Origin: an archaeon
GTDB taxonomy: Archaea > B1Sed10-29 > JAJSAI01
Direction of reading: 5' to 3'
DNA length: 40,694 nt
Assembly (NCBI GenBank): GCA_024274695.1
Contig: JAJSAI010000012.1
Location: 1-40,694 of the forward strand
Below are positions 10,991 through 18,195 of the stretch, one piece after another. The notes under the pieces were generated by a model that had not been told where the DNA came from, did not search any database, and saw only the letters and a list, made by a program, of their open reading frames with translations. The number at the start of each line of letters is the position of its first letter. Position 1 is the first letter of the stretch. The translations under genes were made by a program, and so were the position numbers.

Positions 10991-12295
10991 ATGGCGCGCG
11001 TTAAGCAAACTGACAGGAACCTGGGGTTCTGGAGCGCGGTCTCCATAGGCGTGGGAGGGATGATAGGAGCGGGGATATTCTCTATCCTCGGACCGGCCGT
11101 AGAGATCAGCGGCCCCATGGTTCTCGTCGCGTTCCTGATCGCTGGGATCGTCGCGCTTATCAACGCCTACAACTATTCCAGACTGAGTGCCGCGTTCCCC
11201 TCAGCAGGAGGAGCCGTAGAATTCCTGATAAGAGGCCTTGGAGACAACATCGCCACCGGAGGTCTGAACATCCTCTTGTGGGCAGGGTACATTATAGCCA
11301 TGTCCCTTTACGTCCGCGCGTTCGCCGCGTACTCTGCCGCGCTCTTCCCCGCATTATCCGGATCCCAGCATGCCATCATGATCGGGGTCATGATGTTCTT
11401 CACTTTCCTGAACTTCAAAGGGTCTAAAACAGTGGGCCGGAGCGAACTCGCAATAGTCTCCGTGAAACTGGCGCTCCTGCTGTTCTTTGGAGTGATAGGC
11501 CTGTTCTTCATAAAACCAGAACTCCTGGCTCCTGGAGAAAACGCGTCTTCCCTGAACATTGTCTTCGCCTCCGCGTTCGTGTTCCTCGCGTACGAAGGGT
11601 TCGGGCTTATAGCAAACACTGCAGAGGATATACGCGATCCTAAAAAGAACCTTTCAAGAGCGTTCTACACCAGCATTCTTATCGTGGCGGCAGTGTACCT
11701 GCTGGTGTCAGCATCAGTTGTCGGAAACCTTCCTCCAGAAGAAGTGAAAAAGGCGAGCGACTACGCGCTTGCAGAAGCAGCGAAACCTTTCCTCGGGAGC
11801 ATTGGTTTCGCCCTGATGTCCCTGGCCGCCCTCTTCAGCACGTCAAGTGCCATAAACGCAACGCTTTACGGGGGCGCCAACGTGAGTTATATCCTCGCAA
11901 AGTACGGGGAACTTCCCCGGAACTTTGAAAGGCGCCTGTGGCGCAGGGGCACGGAGGGACTGGTGATAACATCACTGCTCGTTCTCCTCCTAGCCCTTTT
12001 CCTGGACCTGAGCAGCATAGCTGTCATAGGAAGCGCGTCCTTTCTGATCATATACGCAGGAGTGGGAACAGCCCACTACATCTCCAGAAAAAGAACAGGA
12101 GGGAATGGGAGTGTGATCCTCGCCAGCATTATCGCGGACGTGCTCCTGTTCGCATTCCTGGTAGCATACCTTGGCATATCCCGGCCTTGGGTGGCCGTGC
12201 TCGTGATACTGGTAATATTCTTGAGCATGGTAATGGAGGGAGTGTACAGGGCGTTATCCGGAAGGAGGATGACGCCAAGGAAGATCAGCTTATAA
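10991..12295 (+). CDS. APC-family amino acid permease
   Basis: The 434-residue protein has about 12 membrane helices and the APC signature GGMIGAGIFSILGPA at residues 22-36, where the unwound first helix binds substrate. It should import amino acids or polyamines by proton- or sodium-coupled transport; specificity is not readable. It follows the HAD gene by 14 nt, probably in the same transcript. Its end overlaps the convergent half-MFS gene by 11 nt. Confidence 0.9.
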   Translation: MARVKQTDRNLGFWSAVSIGVGGMIGAGIFSILGPAVEISGPMVLVAFLIAGIVALINAYNYSRLSAAFPSAGGAVEFLIRGLGDNIATGGLNILLWAGYIIAMSLYVRAFAAYSAALFPALSGSQHAIMIGVMMFFTFLNFKGSKTVGRSELAIVSVKLALLLFFGVIGLFFIKPELLAPGENASSLNIVFASAFVFLAYEGFGLIANTAEDIRDPKKNLSRAFYTSILIVAAVYLLVSASVVGNLPPEEVKKASDYALAEAAKPFLGSIGFALMSLAALFSTSSAINATLYGGANVSYILAKYGELPRNFERRLWRRGTEGLVITSLLVLLLALFLDLSSIAVIGSASFLIIYAGVGTAHYISRKRTGGNGSVILASIIADVLLFAFLVAYLGISRPWVAVLVILVIFLSMVMEGVYRALSGRRMTPRKISL

Positions 12296-12857
12296 CCTCC
12301 CGGGGGACTGCCTGGAGGTACAATGCTGCCCCGAAGCAGAGGACCGCAATGACGAGGAAGAGCACGGCAAAGCTCGTTAGGGACACGATAATCCCTCCAA
12401 GGATCGCGCCGAAAAAGTACAGCAGGTATTCCATGGAGTTCCACACGGCCCATTCCAGACCCTGAACCTTTTCGTCCAAGTGCCGGGAGTATACTGCCTG
12501 GAATGCGGTGTACATCACAGAGTTTCCTGCACCAATAACGGCCTGCACGATGAAAAGCCAGGTCACAGAGTCCACGCCCATCATGGCAAGAAACCCTGCT
12601 CCTGAGACCGCGTAGGAGAGCGACAGCACTTCTCTCCTCTTCTCAGTCTTGTCAAGAATGAGTCCTGCAGCAAGAGCTGCCACGACGCCGGAAAAGGCAA
12701 AAACTCCTGCTGTAAAGCTCGCGTCCAGGAGGCCTCCCCCAAGTTGTTCCACGAACAACGCGTATATAGGGGCAAACATGTAACCTGACAAGAGGACCAG
12801 CGCGTTGGTGCCCAGCAGCACCCGCAGGGCAGGGTTTTTGAGGAACATTGCCTGCAT
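12285..12857 (-). CDS. Half-size MFS-like membrane protein (six helices)
   Basis: The protein is 190 residues from the ATG at 12857, which has an AGGTGG site at the right distance and is preferred over the GTG nine bases upstream. Six membrane helices resemble one half of a major facilitator transporter, including a LDKTEKRRE loop after helix 2 like the MFS motif A region. Full-length MFS proteins have 12 helices, so this one would have to dimerise or act differently. It follows the VIT-like gene directly. No missing half is visible nearby: the next sequence downstream is the APC gene on the other strand. Confidence 0.65.
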   Translation of the reverse strand: MQAMFLKNPALRVLLGTNALVLLSGYMFAPIYALFVEQLGGGLLDASFTAGVFAFSGVVAALAAGLILDKTEKRREVLSLSYAVSGAGFLAMMGVDSVTWLFIVQAVIGAGNSVMYTAFQAVYSRHLDEKVQGLEWAVWNSMEYLLYFFGAILGGIIVSLTSFAVLFLVIAVLCFGAALYLQAVPREVIS

Positions 12858-12866
12858 GACAACCAC

Positions 12867-13343
12867 CTACGGGAACAGGCTCTTGATCCAGCGCCCGAGG
12901 TAGTAGGAAGACATAACTATCGCGAGCGTGAGAACAAGGTGCTCAAGCACTACCCTGTGCACCTTCTCGCTCCGGTCAAACGAGATCTTAACGCTCAAAA
13001 TGACTATAAGGAGCAGCCCCCAAGCGACACTGGTCCATAGTGCTGCGTTCAGGTCAAAGAGCAGCACGGGCCACAAGAAACTCAGCGCGAAAACACATTT
13101 TGATCCCGCGGTGGAGAGCGTTGACTCCCAAACCTGTTTCAGGGTGCTCTCCTCTTCGGATTCTTTGGACATGTGCATGGCAAGCGCGTCAGAGAGCGAG
13201 TCCACCACTGCTATTATTAGTATACCTCCAACAACGGCTGCCTTGGACCCTATCCCCTCTGCCAGGCCTATGACCAGACCGAGAGTGGTTATGACCGAGG
13301 ATGTCAGACCAAAGCTCACTCCAGCCTTCACTGAACCGTCCAT
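12867..13343 (-). CDS. VIT1/CCC1-family membrane protein (iron/manganese transporter-like)
   Basis: The 158-residue product from the ATG at 13343 has the VIT1/CCC1 hallmark segment VKAGVSFGLTSSVITTLGLV, a second helix with VVDSLSDALAMHMSKESEEE (acidic/Met positions used for metal in this family), and three more helices. It should move Fe2+ or Mn2+ across the membrane. The frame is open far upstream but that part overlaps RNase P RNA on the other strand and lacks similarity. A TATA element centred near 13370 lies 27 nt from the ATG, supporting this start as leaderless. Confidence 0.82.
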   Translation of the reverse strand: MDGSVKAGVSFGLTSSVITTLGLVIGLAEGIGSKAAVVGGILIIAVVDSLSDALAMHMSKESEEESTLKQVWESTLSTAGSKCVFALSFLWPVLLFDLNAALWTSVAWGLLLIVILSVKISFDRSEKVHRVVLEHLVLTLAIVMSSYYLGRWIKSLFP

Positions 13344-13396
13344 CAGACGTACGAAGCACAAAGGAGAATAAAAAAGTTCACGGGAACCCCCGAAAC

Positions 13397-13406
13397 CATT
13401 AAATTG
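13397..13406 (+). promoter_or_regulatory. TATA box of RNase P RNA gene
   Basis: CATTAAATTG preceded by CGAAAC (BRE-like) lies about 30 nt before the first nucleotide of helix P1 of the RNase P RNA at 13431. Confidence 0.6.
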
Positions 13407-13430
13407 TTCCTGCAACAAAATTTTATTAAT

Positions 13431-13706
13431 GGGGATAGCGGGTGAGCGGCTCACGCGCCCCTTGACGGCGTGAGGAAGTTCCTCCCACTCCGTTAACGGC
13501 GTTCCCTTTCGGGAATGTTCCGAGAGGAACAGCGGCAGGAGCAGAAACGACACCCTGGCAGGAACCGCTAAAAAGGATGACCGCACAGCGTGACAAGGCC
13601 ATGCCGGGGATGAAACGGCCTGCCGCCGCCGGGAGTGCAAGGCAGTAATTGCCGCTTAGTAGAATGCCGCTTTAAAACAGAAGGAGGACTACAGCCCGCT
13701 GTCCCC
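13431..13706 (+). ncRNA. rnpB: RNase P RNA
   Basis: The 12-bp helix P1 is formed by GGGGATAGCGGG (13431-13442) and CCCGCTGTCCCC (13695-13706). Between them lie the conserved regions in order: GAGGAAGTTCC (CR-I, 13472-13482), CAGAAACGACAC (CR-II/III), GTGCAAGGC (CR-IV, 13635-13643) and ACAGAAGGAGGACT (CR-V, 13677-13690). Helix P4 forms between CR-I and CR-V with the conserved bulged U, but two pairs differ from the near-universal sequence in a compensated way. The length of about 276 nt is short but archaeal-like. It is the catalytic RNA for 5' maturation of tRNAs. No protein gene is credible on this strand here. Confidence 0.92.
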
Positions 13707-13754
13707 TCTGGCGTGATACTACATCAAGAGAGTTGAGAGGAGAGATCCATTTTC

Positions 13755-14183
13755 ATGATAAGACAAGGTTCTGCCGAGGACATTCCCAAGATAGAAGAGA
13801 TTAACAAGGTCGTGTTCGGCGAGCCCTGTGGGATTGCCGGAAGAGCAGGGTCCCGGAAGGACTTCAGGGTCTCTGTCGCGGAAGAAAACGGCAGGATCCT
13901 AGGATACGTCTGCGGGCACGAGAGGAAAGGAAAGTACTACTTGTGGATGGGATGCGTCCTGCCGGAAGCGCGCAACAAGGGTATAGGAACCGCTCTTTTG
14001 AAGCACCAGATGAACGTTGCCGTAAAAGCAGGCTACACGAGGGTGTTCGCGAAGTCCAGCAACAAGTGGAAGCCGATGATGAGGCTCCTGCTCAAGATGG
14101 GTTTTGATGTCATAGGATACAAGGCGAGAGAATGGGGCGATGAGGCAGCAGTGTGGTTCGAGAAAGTGCTTCAGGAGGGTTAG
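13755..14183 (+). CDS. GNAT-family N-acetyltransferase
   Basis: The 142-residue protein has the GNAT fold pattern: an N-terminal ASAEDIPKIEEI-like helix, central strand and the acetyl-CoA loop ARNKGIGTAL followed by a helix, then a C-terminal GFDVIGYKARE strand-turn. The acceptor is unknown (protein N-terminus, amine or antibiotic are all possible). A GAGAGGAGAG ribosome site precedes the ATG. No TATA box is evident between RNase P RNA and this gene, so it may be transcribed with that RNA. It overlaps the convergent gene's stop by 4 nt. Confidence 0.85.
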   Translation: MIRQGSAEDIPKIEEINKVVFGEPCGIAGRAGSRKDFRVSVAEENGRILGYVCGHERKGKYYLWMGCVLPEARNKGIGTALLKHQMNVAVKAGYTRVFAKSSNKWKPMMRLLLKMGFDVIGYKAREWGDEAAVWFEKVLQEG

Positions 14184-14611
14184 TAGCCCTCCCTCTTGAT
14201 TCTGTCAACTATCTTCTGCGTGTTATCTATTAGGCGCTTGACCTCTTCCTTAAGCCTGGTGAGTTCTTCCCGCACGGCTTCCGCTTCCTGTGGACTGATC
14301 AGGTTCCTCTTTTTGAGTATGACCTCTTCCCTGACCTTCCTGGACAACTCGGAAATGAGCAGATCCAGAGAATGTTTGGACAGAGCGACTCTATCACAGT
14401 CCAGTATCAGGGAGACTACCTTCTCCTGGATCCCTTCCTTTGGAGGGAAGTTGTCAAGATAGTAGTGCAGGACCTCGTTGCACGCGGCTATCGCGTTCTC
14501 CACAGCATTAAGTTCTTCTTGGGTTATCCCAACTTCCTTCAAAAAGATCCTCTCTATCTTTTCCTCGCTTGTCTCTTCCGCCTTCTTTTTTCTTTTCTTG
14601 TCACCTGTCAC
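14180..14611 (-). CDS. Unknown helical protein coupled to HIT gene
   Basis: The 143-residue protein has no recognised family. A Lys/Glu-rich N-terminus (1-25) is followed by helices and a C-terminal coiled coil (about 105-140). There are no membrane segments. Its ATG overlaps the stop of the HIT gene (ATGA), so the two are translationally coupled and probably functionally linked. Confidence 0.75.
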   Translation of the reverse strand: MTGDKKRKKKAEETSEEKIERIFLKEVGITQEELNAVENAIAACNEVLHYYLDNFPPKEGIQEKVVSLILDCDRVALSKHSLDLLISELSRKVREEVILKKRNLISPQEAEAVREELTRLKEEVKRLIDNTQKIVDRIKREGY

Positions 14612-15009
14612 TCAATCTCCTCCAGAGCGCTCACTATCTTCTGCCTGACCTCCTCAAGCTCGGCGTCAGACGGCTTCGGGAGGGGCTTGAACTCAAGCCG
14701 AGGTTCCTTGGTCGGGTGCAGTCTCACGTGCACGTGAGGGACCAGGAACCCTTCTACCACCACGCATGTCCTGACAGGGTTCAGGGCCCTGTCTATCGCT
14801 CTCGCGACCTTCTTGGACGCTTTGAAGAGCTTGCAGAGTTCCCCGTCAGGCATGTCAAAAACATAGTCATAATGTTTTTTAGGGATCACCAGGGTCTGGC
14901 CCTCGTGCATCGGGTTAATATCAAGAAACGCGAGAACATCCTCGTCCTCGTACACCTTTTTAGAAGGGATTTCTCCTTTCACGATCTTGCAGAATATGCA
15001 TTCATCCAC
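14608..15009 (-). CDS. HIT-family nucleotide hydrolase/transferase with altered triad
   Basis: The 133-residue protein has the HIT layout: CIFC at residues 4-7 (zinc-type Cys pair), ILDINP-like FLDINPMHEG, PKKHYDY, and the catalytic segment PHVHVRLHP (H92, H94, R96, H98). The canonical motif is H-x-H-x-H; here the third His is Arg while the middle nucleophile His is kept. HIT proteins act on the alpha-phosphate of nucleotide conjugates. A GGTGAGG site precedes the ATG and a TATA box lies at about 15049-15059. It is the first gene of a pair with the unknown helical gene. Confidence 0.88.
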   Translation of the reverse strand: MDECIFCKIVKGEIPSKKVYEDEDVLAFLDINPMHEGQTLVIPKKHYDYVFDMPDGELCKLFKASKKVARAIDRALNPVRTCVVVEGFLVPHVHVRLHPTKEPRLEFKPLPKPSDAELEEVRQKIVSALEEIE

Positions 15010-15061
15010 AGGTCCTCACCCCCTGCACTGAGTTTTTGGAGGAATGGGAAATAAAAAGGTT

Positions 15062-15226
15062 TCAGGCCTCCAGCCTCTGGATTATTTCGTCAATGAGCCC
15101 TGGAGAACGGCTGAACAGAGGGTGTTTTTTCAGGCTGACAAACTCCTTTCGTTCCACGCAGTAGTCCCCTCCAGAGGACAGGGCCTGCCTCACGAGAAGG
15201 ATTGCGGGCATCTGGTGCGCGTTCAT
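15062..15226 (-). CDS. Small unknown protein (54 residues)
   Basis: The ATG at 15226 is preceded by GAGGTGGT at a suitable distance, and the frame closes with TGA at 15062. The product begins MNAHQMPAILLVRQ and is a soluble-looking, mildly basic protein with a helical C-terminus (LIDEIIQRLEA). No family is recognised. It fills an otherwise empty 340-nt stretch between the HIT gene and the HExxH gene. The TATA-like GAATATAAAG on this strand near 15320-15329 would give a leader of about 70 nt. It lies upstream of the HIT gene in the same orientation, with 52 nt between. Confidence 0.5.
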   Translation of the reverse strand: MNAHQMPAILLVRQALSSGGDYCVERKEFVSLKKHPLFSRSPGLIDEIIQRLEA

Positions 15227-15353
15227 GATCAACCACCTCTTGAAGGATTAGGGTCTTCTGGACAAGACTGTTTTCGGACGGGAAGAGCGCGAGTGTCGAG
15301 TAATAGGGCGGTGCCCCTTCTTTATATTCCCCTGAGAGGATAAAGTAAAACGG

Positions 15354-16229
15354 ATGCCGCGCAGGAAAAGGCCTGACATGGAAAAAATAAGGAACATGAT
15401 GAAGATAATCACCCCAGGGTTGTCAGGAATGTGGGCGAAAGAGCCCGCAGCGCACAGCCTGGAGCAGAGGCACAGGGTGAAATTGATTCTGAACGGTCTG
15501 GAAGAGCTCAGGAAGGTGCTTTCTCATGATAAAGAAGCGGTTCAGAGGATAGACGCGCTTGTTGAAAGAATCAGGAAAGAGGGCTGGAATGCCCTGGCAG
15601 ACCACGGCCGTAGGACCGTGTTTGAGATAAAAGAGCTTGAGTCAAGAGCAAGGTACTCTGCATCTGATCTTCCCCCAGATCTAAAAAAAGAGGAGGAGTA
15701 CGGCGTGGGAGTCAGCGACGTGGGAGGAAAGGCAGTGTCCGACACATCCAAGGAGCTGGGACCTCTTGCAACAGATACTGAAAGGGCCGAGGCAAAAAGG
15801 CTCTCAAGCGAGGGAAAAAAGAAGGCTGTGCTGGTAAAGCCCACGGGACAGTTGTACGCGTACTTTGCTCCTGACGGGAGCGTGGTCCTCAGAAGGGCGT
15901 CCGCGCAGGAGATCGCGGAACACGAAAAAGCACACTTACGGTATCCCGCTGAAGACTCAAGGTTCTCTGAAGCGTTTGCATACCTTGAAACCTATCCTCC
16001 TGAAATCCTGTCCAGCCACGAGAAGTTCAGCGAGGTCGCGGGTCCAGAGCCTCATAAAGTGGGCTGGAGGATAGCGGGCGTGTGCGCCAGCCTGGGGATA
16101 ACAGCAGAAGAACTATTCCAAGCGTACCAAAAGCTGGGACCGAAAGAATTGTACGCGCGGATAAAAAAGGCAGGGGAACTTAAGGGAAAGGAGGACAAGA
16201 AAAAACTCAAAAAGATGGTGGTGGGATAG
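15354..16229 (+). CDS. Unknown protein with HExxH motif, putative zinc peptidase
   Basis: The 291-residue protein matches no family I recognise. The central part has EHEKAHLRYP, giving HExxH at residues 190-194, and a downstream SEAFAYLE with E206 and E212 that could be a third zinc ligand, so a zinc-dependent peptidase is plausible. Before it, strands AVLVKPTGQLYAYFAPDG look like a small beta domain. The N-terminus is helical and the C-terminus very basic (KKKLKKM). There is no signal peptide. TATA at about 15319-15328. Its last codons and stop lie inside the antisense tRNA-Ile gene. Confidence 0.7.
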   Translation: MPRRKRPDMEKIRNMMKIITPGLSGMWAKEPAAHSLEQRHRVKLILNGLEELRKVLSHDKEAVQRIDALVERIRKEGWNALADHGRRTVFEIKELESRARYSASDLPPDLKKEEEYGVGVSDVGGKAVSDTSKELGPLATDTERAEAKRLSSEGKKKAVLVKPTGQLYAYFAPDGSVVLRRASAQEIAEHEKAHLRYPAEDSRFSEAFAYLETYPPEILSSHEKFSEVAGPEPHKVGWRIAGVCASLGITAEELFQAYQKLGPKELYARIKKAGELKGKEDKKKLKKMVVG

Positions 16230-16296
16230 GCCGGATTTGAACCGGCGACCTCCCGGTTATCAGCCGGGTGCTCCAACCAGGCTAAGCTACTATCCC
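16219..16296 (-). tRNA. tRNA-Ile (anticodon GAT), CCA encoded
   Basis: The cloverleaf on the minus strand has acceptor GGGATAG/CTATCCC, D-stem GCT/AGC, anticodon stem CCCGG/CCGGG with loop CTGATAA (anticodon GAT), a short variable loop AGGTC, and T-arm GCCGG-TTCAAAT-CCGGC. The 3' CCA is encoded at 16219-16221. No intron. The 3' end overlaps the end of the convergent HExxH-protein gene by 11 nt, including its TAG stop. TATA-like CTTTTTAAAC near 16347-16356 on this strand. Confidence 0.95.
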
Positions 16297-16392
16297 GCAC
16301 GCGAGTAGTAGAACAGCACTTACTGCTAATCTTTTTTCTCTTTCGCGTTTAAAAAGGTTAGGTTTAAATTCTTCCGAAGCCCTCCTTAGATC

Positions 16393-16938
16393 ATGCTAGC
16401 AGCGAAAAAGACGAAAAGGAGGGGGACAAGAAAACCGGTAAGAGAAGCCATCCGAAACAAGCTTTTTAAGAGAGCAGAGAAAGAAGCGTGGAACGCCGTA
16501 TCAAACTGGAGGGCTCTCGGCGGGACTGACGAAATGCTGCAGTCCATCCTTGAGAGCGCGGGAGCCAAGGAGGACTTGATAAGAAAAGTGATGGACCGTA
16601 AGGCAAAGGGGACGCTTACGGACGAGTTCCTAGCGGGCATACTAGCAGGGCTGAAGTTCCAGCGCATGGAAGCAGAGAGCAAGCTGTTAGCAAAAAGCGA
16701 GGCCACTGCCAAGAAAATGGAGGAGATTATTGAAAAGGGCAGGGCAAAAAAGAAGGAAGTGAAGGAAACAGTAAGCAAAAAACTGGAGGAGATTGAGAAA
16801 AAAGCAACAGAGAAGGGAGCTGCGGAAGTGAAGGTTGAAGGCCCTTCCCCCATGTTCATCGGGTACCACAAAAAGCTTGCGATCCTGATCGTGGTACTTG
16901 TCCTCCTGGCCTTGATAGTAAGTCTCCTGAGAGGATGA
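16393..16938 (+). CDS. Unknown tail-anchored coiled-coil membrane protein
   Basis: The 181-residue protein has a basic N-terminus (KKTKRRGTRK), helical segments, a long Glu/Lys coiled coil (about 93-140) and a single C-terminal membrane helix (about 160-179) ending in LLRG. That is tail-anchored topology with the bulk in the cytoplasm. No family is recognised. TATA GGTTTAAATT is centred about 27 nt before the ATG and no Shine-Dalgarno is present, so it is leaderless. The PUA-domain gene starts 3 nt after its stop. Confidence 0.75.
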   Translation: MLAAKKTKRRGTRKPVREAIRNKLFKRAEKEAWNAVSNWRALGGTDEMLQSILESAGAKEDLIRKVMDRKAKGTLTDEFLAGILAGLKFQRMEAESKLLAKSEATAKKMEEIIEKGRAKKKEVKETVSKKLEEIEKKATEKGAAEVKVEGPSPMFIGYHKKLAILIVVLVLLALIVSLLRG

Positions 16939-16941
16939 CTG

Positions 16942-17376
16942 ATGAGAGTAAGGCAGCTTAGATCAAAGGAGATAAAAGAGCTTCGTAAAAAATTTTCTTG
17001 GCTGCCTGCAAAAGGGCTTGTAGAGGAGGAACTGCAGGGGGACCTGCTGGTTATAACGGACGGCAGCACACCCCTTCTCGCTAGGAAAAAGGGTGTGCTC
17101 TTCCCTACACTGTTCTCTGGAGCGGACCTTCCTGAAGTCACGATAGACATGGGCGCCGTGAAGTTCGTGGCCAACGGGGCTGACGTGATGGCCCCCGGAG
17201 TCGTTGAGAAACCGCCATTCAAGGAGGGGGATTTACTGTACGCGGTTGACGAAAGGAACAGAAAAAAGATCGCAGTGGTGATGGCGCTCGTGGATTCCGA
17301 CTCTTTCCCTGAAAAAGGGAGGGCTTTCAAGAACCTCCATCACGTGGGAGACAGGATCTGGCAGTCAAAAGAATGA
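16942..17376 (+). CDS. PUA-domain RNA-binding protein (MCT-1/Tma20-like)
   Basis: The 144-residue protein has the archaeal layout of an N-terminal domain (KEIKELRKKFSW...) plus a C-terminal PUA domain from about residue 70, with VTIDMGAVKFVANGADVMAPGVV-like core (split here: VTIDMGAVKFVANGAD then VMAPGVV). Eukaryotic relatives MCT-1/Tma20 act with DENR in translation reinitiation and ribosome recycling; archaeal members are presumed translation-associated. It lies between the tail-anchored protein and AlaX in one operon. Confidence 0.85.
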   Translation: MRVRQLRSKEIKELRKKFSWLPAKGLVEEELQGDLLVITDGSTPLLARKKGVLFPTLFSGADLPEVTIDMGAVKFVANGADVMAPGVVEKPPFKEGDLLYAVDERNRKKIAVVMALVDSDSFPEKGRAFKNLHHVGDRIWQSKE

Positions 17377-17401
17377 ACTCTAAAAAACAGGAGGGAGAAT
17401 C

Positions 17402-18112
17402 GTGACAGAACTATTGTACATGGACGACGCTTACCTAAGGGAGTGGACCGCAAAGGTTTTGGAATCTGTTGGAGAGAAAGTCGTGCTTGACAGGACCGCG
17501 TTCTATCCTCGGGGAGGAGGACAGCCCAGTGATACAGGGAAGATTAACGAGGACGGGGAAGAGTATAACGTCCTTGAGGTTAAGAAGGAAAACGGGAGAA
17601 TAGTCCACATCCTGGACAGAACAGGCCCAAGCAGGGGAGAAGAGGTCAGGTGCACTCTTGACTGGGACAGAAGGTATACTCTCATGAGAATGCATACTGC
17701 CGCGCACCTTCTTTCAGCACTCATCAACAAAAGAACAGGAGCCATGATAACTGGCAATCAGCTGGGAACAGAAAAATCCCGCATAGACTTCAGCCTTGAA
17801 GAATACTCTCCTGAACTGCTCGCTAGTATCGTGAAAGAAGCCAACGAACTAATCAGCAAAGGCGCGGAGGTAAAGGTATACTACCTGCCGAGAGAGGAAG
17901 CACTCCGTATCCCCGGCATAGTGAAACTGGCTGACAAGCTCCCCCCAAACGTCAGCAGGCTCAGGATAGTGGAAATAGAAGGGATAGACACTCAGGCCGA
18001 TGGCGGAACTCACGTAAAGAACATTAGAGAAATAGGGAACATAGTCGTCCTGAAGACAGAAAACAAGGGTAAGAACAACAGAAGACTCTACTTTGGCCTG
18101 GAAAAGGCCTGA
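17402..18112 (+). CDS. alaX: AlaX-type alanyl-tRNA editing protein
   Basis: The 236-residue protein has the AlaX-M layout: an N-terminal beta domain with FYPRGGGQPSDTG, then the editing domain with HTAAH (H98, H102) and QADGGTHV (H204). It hydrolyses Ser- or Gly-mischarged tRNA-Ala. D200 stands where AlaRS has the zinc-ligand Cys (CGGTH); from memory Asp is frequent at this position in AlaX, so activity is likely retained. The GTG start is supported by GGAGGG upstream. It follows the PUA gene by 25 nt. Confidence 0.93.
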   Translation: MTELLYMDDAYLREWTAKVLESVGEKVVLDRTAFYPRGGGQPSDTGKINEDGEEYNVLEVKKENGRIVHILDRTGPSRGEEVRCTLDWDRRYTLMRMHTAAHLLSALINKRTGAMITGNQLGTEKSRIDFSLEEYSPELLASIVKEANELISKGAEVKVYYLPREEALRIPGIVKLADKLPPNVSRLRIVEIEGIDTQADGGTHVKNIREIGNIVVLKTENKGKNNRRLYFGLEKA

Positions 18113-18195
18113 GACCGCAAGAGAATCTTTGTTTTATAAATCCCGAAAGGTATAAAAACCAGAAGCAACCCTATTGTTACCACTGGTGAGTTGTT

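Noticed and set aside
12867-13640. Longer start for the VIT-like gene at 13640
   Set aside because: The extension is antisense to RNase P RNA, and a TATA box lies 27 nt before the ATG at 13343.
15044-15343. 99-codon plus-strand frame at 15044
   Set aside because: It has no ribosome site and runs antisense to the HIT promoter and to the better-supported 54-residue gene.
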